A stretch of DNA of 64,000 bases from assembly GCF_006440775.1 (NCBI RefSeq), contig NZ_VFTZ01000022.1:1-64000 (forward strand). Direction: 5' to 3'. A model generated the notes under the pieces. It searched no databases, was not told the origin of the DNA, and was given only the letters and a program-made list of their open reading frames with translations. The stretch comes from Mesorhizobium sp. B2-7-2 (GTDB taxonomy: Bacteria > Pseudomonadota > Alphaproteobacteria > Rhizobiales > Rhizobiaceae). This document shows, one piece after another, positions 1-8,700 of the stretch (its first letter is position 1; each line of letters starts with the position of its first letter). The position numbers and the translations under genes were made by a program.

Positions 1-80
1 GGCGTTTTCGGCCAATCTCCAACGCGTGCCACCTGCCAACGCAAACAGAGCCGACCGGTCAAAATCTCAGTGCAGTGCCA

Positions 81-410
81 CTAATCGACACCGCGCTTGC
101 GTGCCTGCAGATCGCGCGCCGCTTGCTCGATCGCAGCGCGGTCGTTGCCCAGCCTGTCGAGCAGCTCTTGCGCCTCGTCGCCCGAAATGCCGGTGCGCAT
201 GGCAAGCGCCTCCACCGTCAGCACATCGGCGCTGTCGATCTCGCGCGTTTCTGGCAGCGCATCGCCTGCCGTCAGCGGCAGGGCGGCCTCGCGGTCGATC
301 TCCATCTCCGCCTGATGCCAGTGCCGTTCATGATTGCCCAGGATGCCGCCCTCGCGCTGAAAGATCTCATAGGCACGCTGCCTGATCTTTTCGGTCCGAT
401 CGTCGTCCAT
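81..410 (-). CDS. DUF2934 family protein
   Basis: A 109-residue protein of unknown function. The N-terminal segment (RQRAYEIFQREG, then about 20 residues with HWHQAEMEI) matches the short DUF2934 module that rhizobia carry in many copies. The C-terminal half (residues about 55-105) is a helical stretch with no recognised fold. An upstream TTG in frame at 491 is possible, but ATG at 410 has a strong AAGGAGG ribosome site just before it, so that start is used. A second DUF2934 protein is encoded at 25348-25647. Stands alone; downstream side is the window edge. Confidence 0.8.
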   Translation of the reverse strand: MDDDRTEKIRQRAYEIFQREGGILGNHERHWHQAEMEIDREAALPLTAGDALPETREIDSADVLTVEALAMRTGISGDEAQELLDRLGNDRAAIEQAARDLQARKRGVD

Positions 411-525
411 CGCCGTTCCTCCTTGCGTGTCACAAGAACGCAGGACAGGGCGGAACGATCCGCGTCGTTCACGAAGTGATCGCCGGCACAATTTCGGCCT
501 CCACCGCGCAGATTTGCGCCTAGTG

Positions 526-1635
526 TTACCGTCCGTATATCGCCACCGCTTTGCCGAACATGCCGGGCTCCGGCTTCACGCCCAGCCCCGGCCCCTGCGG
601 CACGGCGATGTGCCCTTGCTTGATGATCACCGGCTGCTTCTGGTCGAAATGCCCCTTGATGTATTCCTGGGCGATCCAGGCGCCCTCCATGCGGCGCGGC
701 TCGACGGTCGCGGCCAGATGCACACAGGCCGCCGCGATGATGTCGCCGCCCCAGGCGTCGTCGCAACTGTGCGGCAGCGAGCGGATGGCGCAAAGGTCGC
801 GCACGGTCGTCATCTTCGTCAGGCCACCCAGACGTGTCACTTTGAAGCCGAAGCCATCGGCGATGCCCAGCGAGATCGCCCGCAGCACAGCGTTCTGATC
901 CTCGGTGCTTTCGTCGAGATAAACCGGATGTGTCATGCGGCCTTTCAGCGTCGCGATCTCGTCCATCGTGTTGCAGGGCTGCTCGAAGACGAAGGGAATT
1001 TGCTGGCAGAGCCGGTCAAGATGGATCGCTGCGGCCACCGTCAGGCCCCGGTTGCCGTCGACCGCTAGCCGAGCCTTGTAGCCGACCGCTTCCCAGACCT
1101 TGTGGACGACGGCGACGTCTTCTTCGAGATTGCGCCCGCCGATCTTCACCTGCAGGCGCGGGTAACCGGCGCTCACCTTGTCGGCGGCGATCCTCGCCGT
1201 CTCCTCCGGCGGGCCGACGATCAGCGAATAATAGGCCGGCACGCGGTCGGTCAGCGCGCCGCCCAGCAGCGTCGAGACCGGCACGCCGAGTTTTTGGCCG
1301 AGCAGGTCGAGGAACGCTATGTCGAAAGCGGCCTTGGCATAACCGTGGCCGTTGAGCCGCTCGTCCATCTGCTTGGCCAGAAGTCTGATCGAGGCGATCT
1401 CCGAACCGATCAGCCCCGGGGCGATTTCGGCGATCGCGGCGCGGGCGCCCAGCGCATGATGCGGCTGGTAGACCGGGCCGATCGGACAGGTCTCGCCCCA
1501 TCCGGCAAAACCGTCATCGGTAACGATCTCGACCAGCGTCGAGTCCAGCGCCTCCACATCGGCGCTGGCCATGCGGTAGACGCCGCCTTTGACCGGCAAT
1601 TGCGCCGAATAGACGTTGATCCGATCGATACGCAT
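526..1635 (-). CDS. Enolase-superfamily betaine epimerase / hydroxyproline dehydratase (HpbD-like)
   Basis: Mandelate racemase/muconate-lactonizing enzyme of 369 residues, the usual family length. The catalytic set is complete: base K164 in LQVKIGG, metal ligands D193 (AVDGNRG), E218 (FEQPCN) and D241 (YLDEST), and second base K265 (GFKVTRLGG). From memory the sequence is close to 4-hydroxyproline betaine 2-epimerase HpbD, including the stretches WGETCPIGP, SCDDAWGGD and VPQGPGLG. The same subgroup contains cis-3-hydroxy-L-proline dehydratases, so the exact reaction is open. It lies 55 bp downstream of an FAD/folate demethylase in the same direction, which favours a role in proline or hydroxyproline betaine breakdown. 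A GGAGGG ribosome site precedes the ATG. Confidence 0.85.
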   Translation of the reverse strand: MRIDRINVYSAQLPVKGGVYRMASADVEALDSTLVEIVTDDGFAGWGETCPIGPVYQPHHALGARAAIAEIAPGLIGSEIASIRLLAKQMDERLNGHGYAKAAFDIAFLDLLGQKLGVPVSTLLGGALTDRVPAYYSLIVGPPEETARIAADKVSAGYPRLQVKIGGRNLEEDVAVVHKVWEAVGYKARLAVDGNRGLTVAAAIHLDRLCQQIPFVFEQPCNTMDEIATLKGRMTHPVYLDESTEDQNAVLRAISLGIADGFGFKVTRLGGLTKMTTVRDLCAIRSLPHSCDDAWGGDIIAAACVHLAATVEPRRMEGAWIAQEYIKGHFDQKQPVIIKQGHIAVPQGPGLGVKPEPGMFGKAVAIYGR

Positions 1636-1690
1636 ACGGGCTTCCCTCCGAAGGACACGTCGGCAACGGGGCCTTTGCAGGCCCTGCCTA

Positions 1691-4129
1691 TTACATCCGC
1701 GCCCTGGCCGAGGTCGGATCGTAAGGCGAATCCGCGATCACCTCGGCGACCTTCCAGTCGCCCAGGATCGCGACGTCGAGCTTGGTGCCGGGTTTCGAAA
1801 ACCGCTCGGGCAGCAGCGCCAGCGCCACGTCATGCCCGAGCGCGTAGCCGTAGCCGCCCGACGTGATGCGCCCGATCAGCGCGCCGTCGCTGTAGAGTCC
1901 TTCATTGGCAAGCGTGCTGGCGCCGTCGGTGTCGATCCTGAGCGTCACGGATCGGCGCTGGTCGTTGCGCTCCTTGTATTTCAGAACCGCGTCACGGCCG
2001 ACGAAGTCGCCCTTGTCGAGGCGGATGAAGCGCTCCAGCCCGCTCTCCAGCGCGTTGAGCTCCGGGTTCATGTCGCGATGCATGGCGCGATAGGATTTCT
2101 CGAGCCTGAGCGACTCCAGCGCGTGCAGCCCGACCAGCCGCATGCCGTGCTTCTCGCCTTCCTTGAGGATCGCGTCGAGCAATCGCCGCTGGTAGGGCAG
2201 GGGGTGATAGAGTTCCCAGCCGAGCTCGCCCTCATAGTTCACCCGCAGCAGCCGCACGTCGCTTGCCAAGGCGACGCTGCCGGTCTTGACGCCGAACCAC
2301 GGAAAATTTTCGTTGGAAAGGTCGATCTCGGTCAGCGGCTGCAGCACCTCGCGCGCCTTGGGTCCGACGACGGTAAAGCAGCCGCGGTCGTTGGTGACGT
2401 TCTTCAAGAATACGCTGCCGTCGGCGGGAAGCAGTTTGGAAAGATCGTCGAAGTTCCAGCGTTCGGCGCGCGGCGTCGAGATCAGGTAGAACAGGTCCTC
2501 GCCAAGCCGCGCCGCCATATATTCCGCCTGCACGCCGCCGGTTGCGGTCAGCTGATGCGCCAGCGTCACCTTGCCGACGGCCGGCAGGCGGTTGGCGATG
2601 ATCCGGTCCAGCCAGGCGGCCGCGCTGGGACCTGACACCTCGAACTTGGTCATCGGCGTCATCTCGACCAACCCGACGGCGTTGCGTACCGCCTGCACTT
2701 CCTCGCCGACGAGGTTTCCCTTGGGCGTCCAGCGCCAGCTATATTGGTCCTTGGCCTTGACTCCGTCGCGCGCGAACCAGTTGGGCATCTCCCAGCCATT
2801 GAGCACGCCCCAAACCGCTCCCAGTTCCGTCAGCCGGTCATAGGAGGGCGCGGTCTTCTGCGGCCGCGCGGCGGGCATGTCCTGTCCCGGGTATTTCTGC
2901 TCGGCATGCGTGCCCCACGCCTCTCGCACCTTCTCGCGCGTCCATTCCTTGTTGGCGTAGTCGCCGAAGCGGCGCGGGTCGAGGTCGGATGTGTCGATAC
3001 TGTTGCCGCCTTCGACGATCCGCTCCGACAAATAGTAGCCGATCGTGCCACCCCACAAGATGCCGCCCGGCACGCCTTCGGCCAGCCAGACGTTGGGCAG
3101 GCCCCAGGCCTGCCCCATCAAGGGCAGCTCGTCCGGCGTCATCTGGAACGGGCCACGCACATTGGCCTTGATGCCGACGCGCCCGAGCGCAGGCACCAGC
3201 TGCAGCGCCTGCTCCCAGTTCCACGACACCGCCTCGAAATCCTCTTCCAGCAGGTCGGCGCCGAACCAGTCGGGAACGCCGTCCTCGGCGAACAGCTTCA
3301 GGTTTTCGGTGCGCTCATAGGGACCGAACATCAGCCCGTCGCCTTCCTCGCGTAGATAGCCCTCGAAACCTTCGTCGCGCAGGATCGGCATTTCGGGCCG
3401 GCCAGCGCGCTTGCGCTCCACCACTTCCGGCACCGCTTCGGTGATCCAGTACTGGTGCAGGATGGGGATCGCCGGGATCTCCAAGCCAAGCAGCGCGCCG
3501 GTCTGGCGCGCGTAATTGCCGGTGGCGCAAATCACATGCTCGCAGGTGATGTCGCCCTGGTTGGTCTCGACCAGCCATTCGCCGGAAGCGGTCCGCTTGA
3601 AGCCTGTGACCTCGGTGTTGAGATAGACTTTTGCGCCGAGATCCCGCGCGCCCTTGGCCATGGCATGCGTCACGTCGGCCGGCGCGATATGGCCGTCATC
3701 GGGATGGTAGAGCGCGCCCAGCATGTCCTTGTTGTCGAGCAGCGGCCAGAGCTTGCGCGCCTCGTCGGGGGTAAGCAATTGCGCCCGCATACCCTGCACC
3801 TCGGCGACGCTCATATAGCTCTTGAACTCGTCGAGCCGGTCTCTCGAATTGGCGATGCGCAACTGTCCGCATTTGTGCCAGCCGACCGGCTGCCCGGTCT
3901 CCGCTTCGAGGCCCTCATAGATTTCGATCGTCTTTTTGATCATCCGCCCAACATTGATGTTGCGGGAATAGGACGGAATCAGCCCCGCCGCATGCCAGGT
4001 CGAGCCGGCTGTAAGCTGCGTGCGCTCGAGCAGCGCGACATCCGTCCAGCCGCGCTTGGCCAGGCCATAAAGAATACCCGCGCCGACGCATCCGCCGCCG
4101 ACGATCACCACCCGCGCATGTGCTTGCAT
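1691..4129 (-). CDS. Dimethylglycine/sarcosine dehydrogenase-type demethylase (FAD + folate domains)
   Basis: An 812-residue two-part enzyme of the dimethylglycine dehydrogenase family. Residues 7-20 form the FAD dinucleotide fold (VVIVGGGCVGAG). H46 in GSTWHAAG corresponds to the histidine that holds FAD covalently in dimethylglycine dehydrogenase. An amine-oxidising domain runs to about residue 380, a linker domain follows, and the last ~370 residues are the GcvT-type tetrahydrofolate domain that captures the methyl group. Expected reaction: oxidative N-demethylation of a methylated amine or betaine with transfer of the one-carbon unit to folate. First gene of a probable operon with the epimerase at 526-1635. 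Substrate cannot be read from sequence. Confidence 0.87.
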   Translation of the reverse strand: MQAHARVVIVGGGCVGAGILYGLAKRGWTDVALLERTQLTAGSTWHAAGLIPSYSRNINVGRMIKKTIEIYEGLEAETGQPVGWHKCGQLRIANSRDRLDEFKSYMSVAEVQGMRAQLLTPDEARKLWPLLDNKDMLGALYHPDDGHIAPADVTHAMAKGARDLGAKVYLNTEVTGFKRTASGEWLVETNQGDITCEHVICATGNYARQTGALLGLEIPAIPILHQYWITEAVPEVVERKRAGRPEMPILRDEGFEGYLREEGDGLMFGPYERTENLKLFAEDGVPDWFGADLLEEDFEAVSWNWEQALQLVPALGRVGIKANVRGPFQMTPDELPLMGQAWGLPNVWLAEGVPGGILWGGTIGYYLSERIVEGGNSIDTSDLDPRRFGDYANKEWTREKVREAWGTHAEQKYPGQDMPAARPQKTAPSYDRLTELGAVWGVLNGWEMPNWFARDGVKAKDQYSWRWTPKGNLVGEEVQAVRNAVGLVEMTPMTKFEVSGPSAAAWLDRIIANRLPAVGKVTLAHQLTATGGVQAEYMAARLGEDLFYLISTPRAERWNFDDLSKLLPADGSVFLKNVTNDRGCFTVVGPKAREVLQPLTEIDLSNENFPWFGVKTGSVALASDVRLLRVNYEGELGWELYHPLPYQRRLLDAILKEGEKHGMRLVGLHALESLRLEKSYRAMHRDMNPELNALESGLERFIRLDKGDFVGRDAVLKYKERNDQRRSVTLRIDTDGASTLANEGLYSDGALIGRITSGGYGYALGHDVALALLPERFSKPGTKLDVAILGDWKVAEVIADSPYDPTSARARM

Positions 4130-4276
4130 CGAACCACCAAATCCGGACCATTCTCCAAACCGCGCCGTCGAAGCTACAGGCGAGGCAAGGCGGTGTAACG
4201 TTCTGAAAAACTGAGGATGACGATAAATTGGGCTTATGCAGCGGTGCGGCTCGGCGGATCGCGACCTGCCGGCATC

Positions 4277-5275
4277 TCACTGCACTTGCCCGTCCTGCGC
4301 CGTCTCGTCCTTGAAGTCGACTTTGGTGCCCGGCTTGACCATGGCGGCGAGGTCCTCGGCGTCCCAGTTGGTCAGCCGGATGCAGCCATGCGAGAAGGTG
4401 GTGCCGATCTTGCCTGGGTCAGGCGTGCCGTGAATGCCGTAGCTCTCGATCGAGAGATCGATCCACACCGATCCGACCGGATTGTTCGGCCCCTTGGCGA
4501 TGGTGAAGGGCCGCTTGCTCTTGACGCCCTTGAAGCCGAATTTCGGATTGTAGCGATAGGTCGGATTGTGCACCACGCGCTTGACCTCGGCCATGCCGCT
4601 CGGCGCCGGCTTTTCCTCACTGCCGATCGAGGCAGGATAGACCGCGAGCGCTTTGCCCGAAGCATCGAGCGCGCGCACCTGGCGGGCGCCCTTGTCGACC
4701 TCGACGCTCGCGACGGCCGCGGGAGGATCGCCACGGCCGACATCGGGCACCACCAACGTGGTGTCGGCCTTCCTGAAACCGGCTTTGGGATTGAGCAGCC
4801 TCAGCAACTGTTCGCTGACATGGAAGCGCTCCGCCAGTTTTTCCCGCGCGCTGCGATAGCCGAGCCGCTTCAGATGCGCCATCCGCTCCATGCGGGCGGG
4901 GATGCGCCTGGTGAACGGCCCGCGCACATCCTTGGCCGTGACCTCGTAGTTTATCAGCACCGGCCCGGCGAAAGTCGCCGCGAGCTTGTCCCAGGTCTCG
5001 CGGGTGAGCTTGCCGTCGGAGGGCAGTCCGTTGGCCGCCTGGAAGGCCGCGACGGCCTTGGAGAAATTGTCGGAAAGGCGACCGTCGATCAGGCCGGGGG
5101 AGAAGCGGGCGCGATCGAGAAGGATCTGCGCTCTGAGCACCATCGGATCGACGCCCTTCGGCTCGCCCTCGCTGAATTGCGCCTGGTTGACAGCGGCGAG
5201 GTCGAGCTTGGCTGCCAGCGTCCCGCCGCACGCGAGCGCCAGCGCCAATCCAGCGATAACAAGCAGCCTGATCAT
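4277..5275 (-). CDS. L,D-transpeptidase (YkuD fold) with peptidoglycan-binding domain
   Basis: An exported 332-residue cell-wall enzyme that forms 3-3 cross-links or attaches proteins to peptidoglycan. It starts with a signal peptide (MIRLLVIAGLALALACGG). A peptidoglycan-binding domain covers about residues 45-100 (QILLDRARFSPGLIDG, FQAANGLPSDG). The catalytic domain ends in the YkuD signature: HGTPDPGKIGTTFSHGC with nucleophile C298, followed by IRLTNWDAEDLA. A GTG nine bases upstream is possible, but GGAG lies eight bases before the ATG at 5275, so that start is preferred. Monocistronic by appearance. Confidence 0.9.
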   Translation of the reverse strand: MIRLLVIAGLALALACGGTLAAKLDLAAVNQAQFSEGEPKGVDPMVLRAQILLDRARFSPGLIDGRLSDNFSKAVAAFQAANGLPSDGKLTRETWDKLAATFAGPVLINYEVTAKDVRGPFTRRIPARMERMAHLKRLGYRSAREKLAERFHVSEQLLRLLNPKAGFRKADTTLVVPDVGRGDPPAAVASVEVDKGARQVRALDASGKALAVYPASIGSEEKPAPSGMAEVKRVVHNPTYRYNPKFGFKGVKSKRPFTIAKGPNNPVGSVWIDLSIESYGIHGTPDPGKIGTTFSHGCIRLTNWDAEDLAAMVKPGTKVDFKDETAQDGQVQ

Positions 5276-5585
5276 CGACGTCACTCCAGGATCGCGGCAA
5301 GAGCCTGTCTCTATGACGCGGCACGGCCGATGTGGTTCCTGTCGCGAGGAGCCGCACGAAGATCATCACGAGGGTGCGCTTTCTCCCATATACGTTTGAA
5401 TTTTAAGCTGGAAACCAGTTCCCATGAACGCAGAGAACTGGCATTATGGTATCAGGGCCTGCGCATTTTCTTATTCCATGGCTCCTCGTCCTGGTAACCG
5501 GCGGCTCCCCAACACCCCCCGCCCATGCCGTCGGTTGCCCTGTTGGGCGCGTCTGAGCCCGAACGGCTGCGTCAGCAGCGGCTAA
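5276..5585. other. Intergenic region, one hairpin
   Basis: No gene seen. It holds the promoter region of the L,D-transpeptidase. An inverted repeat, CCAGTTC (5415-5421) and GAACTGG (5435-5441), could form a hairpin in an AT-richer stretch. Function unknown. Confidence 0.4.
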
Positions 5586-5813
5586 TTATCGGCTGGAATT
5601 AAGCTTCTGGATACGGCCCTTATCCAGCCGGAACACGCCGTCCGTGCCGCCCTGGAGCTCGAAATCGGTTTGAAGCTCATCCCATGAGCCGAGATATTTA
5701 CCGCACTCGGCGCAATGGATCGCCGTTTCGGGTTGAGCATCGGCCGGAATTTGCAAACGGATGGTGCCGCAAAACGGGCATTCCAATTTGTGGTCCAGAT
5801 ACTCGCCAGTCAT
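5586..5813 (-). CDS. Small zinc-ribbon protein
   Basis: A 75-residue protein with two CxxC knuckles: CPFC at residues 12-15 and CAEC at about 34-37. These are arranged as a zinc ribbon. Basic C-terminus (LDKGRIQKLNSSR). No signal peptide. Function unknown; it could bind nucleic acid or protein. ATG start. The downstream boundary is the intergenic region before the L,D-transpeptidase; upstream lies a LysR gene in the same direction 64 bp away, so co-transcription is possible. Confidence 0.75.
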   Translation of the reverse strand: MTGEYLDHKLECPFCGTIRLQIPADAQPETAIHCAECGKYLGSWDELQTDFELQGGTDGVFRLDKGRIQKLNSSR

Positions 5814-5877
5814 GGTTGCGCAGCATCGCGCAATCGGCGCGTCTTCGCAAGGCTGGGGATTTCGGCAAGCCTTTGCT

Positions 5878-6765
5878 TCAGCCCGGCTCGATCTCGGAAA
5901 ACAGCCAATCGCGAAACGCCTTCACCTTGCGCTGGCGGATCGCTTCCGGCGGGTAGACCAGATAGAAACTGGAGACCGCCTTCAGCGCATGGTCGAAGGG
6001 CCGGACCAACCTGCCGGTGGCGAGGTCGGCCGAGACGAGCATGGTCCGGCCGAGCACCACGCCTTCGCCCTGCACGGCCGATTCCACCGCGAAAGTGGCT
6101 GAATCGAAAGTGAGCCCGCTGTTCGGGTCGACGCCTTCGACGCCGGCGCTGGCCAGCCACGCGGCCCAGTCGATGCGGTATCCGTCGCGGATCAGCGTGT
6201 GGTGCTTGAGGTCCTGCGGGTGCTTGAGCGGATACGGCCCTTCCAGAAGCTTCGGGCTGCAGACCGGAAAGACTTCCTCGCCGGTGAGAAATTCCGACGT
6301 CAGCCCGTGATAGTGGCCGGCGCCGTAGCGGATGGCGACGTCGATGCCGTCGCCGCGGAAATTGGTCAGTCGCCCGGTGGTCGAGACGCGCACGTCGATA
6401 TCGCTATGCGCGCGATGAAAGCGGTAGAGCCTCGGCACCAGCCATTTTCCGGCGAAGCCGTCCGAGGTGCTGACGTTGAGCGTCGAGCCGGAATGACGCG
6501 AGGTCGCGGTTTGCGTCGCCAGCGCGAGCTGGTCGAGCGCCTCGCGCACGGCAACCGCATAGGGCTCCCCGACGGGGGTGAGCCGCACTGAGCGCGTTGC
6601 CCGCTCGAAGAGCTGCACACCAAGCTGGTCCTCGAGATGCTTCACCGCGCGGCTGATCGCGCCATGGGTGAGGTTGAGCTCGTCGGCGGCCCGCGAAAAA
6701 TTCAAATGCCGTGCAGCGGCCTCGAAGGCCGGCAAGGCGTTGAGCGGCGGCAGTCTGCGGGCCAT
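5878..6765 (-). CDS. LysR-family transcriptional regulator (GcvA-like)
   Basis: A 295-residue LysR regulator. The N-terminal winged helix-turn-helix is clear (FSRAADELNLTHGAISRAVKHL, residues about 23-44, then FERATRSVRLTPVG). The rest is the effector-binding domain, with the GcvA-type motif RYGAGHYHGL. Divergently transcribed from the VOC-protein/SDR pair at 6901-8146, with inverted repeats in the 135-bp gap, so it most likely controls that pair and itself. Effector unknown. Confidence 0.9.
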   Translation of the reverse strand: MARRLPPLNALPAFEAAARHLNFSRAADELNLTHGAISRAVKHLEDQLGVQLFERATRSVRLTPVGEPYAVAVREALDQLALATQTATSRHSGSTLNVSTSDGFAGKWLVPRLYRFHRAHSDIDVRVSTTGRLTNFRGDGIDVAIRYGAGHYHGLTSEFLTGEEVFPVCSPKLLEGPYPLKHPQDLKHHTLIRDGYRIDWAAWLASAGVEGVDPNSGLTFDSATFAVESAVQGEGVVLGRTMLVSADLATGRLVRPFDHALKAVSSFYLVYPPEAIRQRKVKAFRDWLFSEIEPG

Positions 6766-6785
6766 GACGACAAAGCCATTTGTGA

Positions 6786-6796
6786 GTTATGGTAAC
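6786..6796. promoter_or_regulatory. Inverted repeat near lysR start
   Basis: GTTA-TGG-TAAC, a perfect 4-bp inverted repeat just upstream of the LysR gene start at 6765. A possible autoregulatory site; short, so moderate evidence only. Confidence 0.35.
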
Positions 6797-6849
6797 AAAT
6801 ACTTGCCAAATTTTGGTTTGTCCGTCGAGCCTTTTCCAATCAAAAATCC

Positions 6850-6864
6850 TCACAGAATTTGTGA
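6850..6864. promoter_or_regulatory. Candidate LysR operator
   Basis: TCACA-GAATT-TGTGA, a perfect 5-bp inverted repeat in the gap between the divergent LysR gene and the VOC/SDR genes. Its position 36 bases before the VOC start is what a LysR target site would need. Binding is inferred from position and symmetry. Confidence 0.45.
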
Positions 6865-6900
6865 TCAATACTCACTCAAGATCAAACCTGCGAGGACATC

Positions 6901-7362
6901 ATGGCGACCGTTCATCCCTTCCTCTGGTTCAACCTCGATGCCGAAGCCGCGCGAGATTTCTATCTCTCGGTCTTCAGCAACAGCCGCGCGCTGCGGACCA
7001 TCGAGTTCACCGACAAGCCGCATGCGATCTTCGATTTCGAGCTCGAAGGCCAGCGCTTTACCGCGCTCAACGCCGGCGGAGTGCCGCCCTTCAATGAGCG
7101 GATTTCGCTCTACATCGAAACCAAGGACCAGGCCGAAACCGATTATTTTTGGAACGCGCTGACCGCCGGCGGCGGCTCGGAGCAGCCCTGCGGCTGGCTG
7201 AAGGACAAGTTTGGCGTCTATTGGCAGGTCATTCCCGAACCGGCGCTGCGCCTGATGGACGACCCCGACCGCGCCAAGGCCGACCGGGCGCGTCAGGCGA
7301 TGTATTCGATGAAGAAGATCATCCTCGCCGATATCGAAGCAGCCCACGCCGGCCGCGCCTGA
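6901..7362 (+). CDS. VOC family protein (PhnB-like)
   Basis: A 153-residue protein of the vicinal-oxygen-chelate fold, in the PhnB/'3-demethylubiquinone methyltransferase-like' group despite that family's misleading name. Typical family stretches are PFLWFNLDAEAARDFY, FELEGQRFTALN, PCGWLKDKFGVYWQV and the C-terminal helix QAMYSMKKIILADIEAA. No catalytic role can be assigned. GAGGA ribosome site before the ATG. It is followed 37 bp later by an SDR in the same direction and faces the LysR regulator. Confidence 0.87.
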   Translation: MATVHPFLWFNLDAEAARDFYLSVFSNSRALRTIEFTDKPHAIFDFELEGQRFTALNAGGVPPFNERISLYIETKDQAETDYFWNALTAGGGSEQPCGWLKDKFGVYWQVIPEPALRLMDDPDRAKADRARQAMYSMKKIILADIEAAHAGRA

Positions 7363-7399
7363 TTTTGAACCCATCATTGGAAGGACGGAGAAGACCCCC

Positions 7400-8146
7400 A
7401 TGACCAGTCTCCCCATGACATCGCTCAATGGAAAGAAGATCATTGTCGTCGGCGGCAGCTCCGGCATCGGTTTCGGCGTCGCGGCAGCGGCGCTTGAAAG
7501 CGGCGCGGAGGTGGTGATCGCCGGCCGTTCGGCCGAAAAGCTGAAGGCCGCCGAAAAGCGGCTCGGCGGGGCAGGGCGCGTGACGGGCATCGCCGCCGAC
7601 ATGGCCAATGAGGCCGAGGTGTCCGGCTTGTTCGAGCAGGCCGGCGCTTTCGATCATCTGGTGGCGACGGCCGGCACGCCGCCGCCCAATCATCCGATCG
7701 GCGAGACCGATATGGATTTCGTGCGCCGATTTGTCGACGGCAAGCTGATCGGCGCGGTGATGCTAGCCAAGCACGCCGTGCGCACGCTGAACAAGGCTGG
7801 CTCGATGATCTTCACCTCCGGCATCAACAAGGACCGCCCGCCGGTCCCCGGCGGCTCGGTCGTTTCGGCGGTCGCCGGCTCCTTCACCTATTTCGCCCGG
7901 GCGCTGGCGCTGGAACTTGCGCCAACCCGCGTCAACATCGTCTCGCCTGGTTGGGTGGACACCGAAATGTGGGACGAGATCGTCGGCACCGCCAAATCAG
8001 GCTATTTCGAGCAGATGGGCGCCCGACTGCCGGCTGGAAAGATCGCCAGGCCCGCCGATATCGCGCCGGCCTATCTCTATCTCATGCAGAACGAGTTCAT
8101 GACCGGCGAGACCATCCACATCGACGGCGGACAGCGGCTGGTGTGA
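7400..8146 (+). CDS. SDR-family protein lacking the YxxxK catalytic pair
   Basis: A 248-residue short-chain dehydrogenase/reductase-like protein. The Rossmann nucleotide motif is present (VVGGSSGIGFG, residues 16-26), with NADP-favouring AGRS at 41-44. S140 sits where the catalytic serine is expected and the C-terminus has the usual TGETIHIDGG. The strand that normally holds YxxxK reads VVSAVAGSFTYFARALALE, giving V155 and A159 in place of Tyr and Lys. It may therefore bind nucleotide without normal dehydrogenase chemistry, or use other residues. Second gene of the VOC-SDR pair. Confidence 0.85.
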   Translation: MTSLPMTSLNGKKIIVVGGSSGIGFGVAAAALESGAEVVIAGRSAEKLKAAEKRLGGAGRVTGIAADMANEAEVSGLFEQAGAFDHLVATAGTPPPNHPIGETDMDFVRRFVDGKLIGAVMLAKHAVRTLNKAGSMIFTSGINKDRPPVPGGSVVSAVAGSFTYFARALALELAPTRVNIVSPGWVDTEMWDEIVGTAKSGYFEQMGARLPAGKIARPADIAPAYLYLMQNEFMTGETIHIDGGQRLV

Positions 8147-8309
8147 GCGGTAGAGCCGGACCTTGATTGGAAGGTTCCGGCTTCACCTATTGCCACCCAA
8201 AAGGCCGGGCGCCGCCTTCCACACTTTCGCCGGCCAATGGCGTTTCCAGCGGAACGCTAATATAGATGATGCTCGAATGAGCAGCGCCTCCGCACCGTCG
8301 AGGAACGCC

Positions 8310-8642
8310 ATGCGAAGGGTCATCGTCACAGCCATGTGGATTGTCGCCGCGACAGGCGCCGATGCTCATGACTGGTACGAAAACAAGGTCGACCCGGTAA
8401 CCAACTTCAAATGTTGCGGCGGCACGGATTGCCGCCCCATCCCCGAGTCTGCCGTGCAATCCGGGGCCGACGGCGGCTATGTCTATCTTCCCGATGGCTT
8501 CAACATCCCGCGAGACCGCGTGCAGGAATCGCCGGACGGCCGATACCATATCTGCGAGAACCATTACGTCATAACCAACCAGCCCTATCTGCGCTGCTTC
8601 TTCGCGCCGCGGCTCAAGGTCTCCCGACTGCTCCCGCGCTAG
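8310..8642 (+). CDS. Exported Cys-containing hypothetical protein
   Basis: A 110-residue protein with a signal peptide (MRRVIVTAMWIVAATGADA), mature start near HDWYENKV. Cysteines occur in KCCGGTDC (residues about 33-40), near HICENHY and in LRCFFAP, so disulfides or a metal site are likely. I know this as a conserved hypothetical of rhizobia but cannot assign a function. In-frame codons reach back to 8163, but GAGGAA before the ATG at 8310 and the signal peptide fix the start. Confidence 0.75.
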   Translation: MRRVIVTAMWIVAATGADAHDWYENKVDPVTNFKCCGGTDCRPIPESAVQSGADGGYVYLPDGFNIPRDRVQESPDGRYHICENHYVITNQPYLRCFFAPRLKVSRLLPR

Positions 8643-8700
8643 TCACGGCCCGCGATATCTGCATGGCACCTGACACTGGTCATCGCCACCATTTGAGCTT

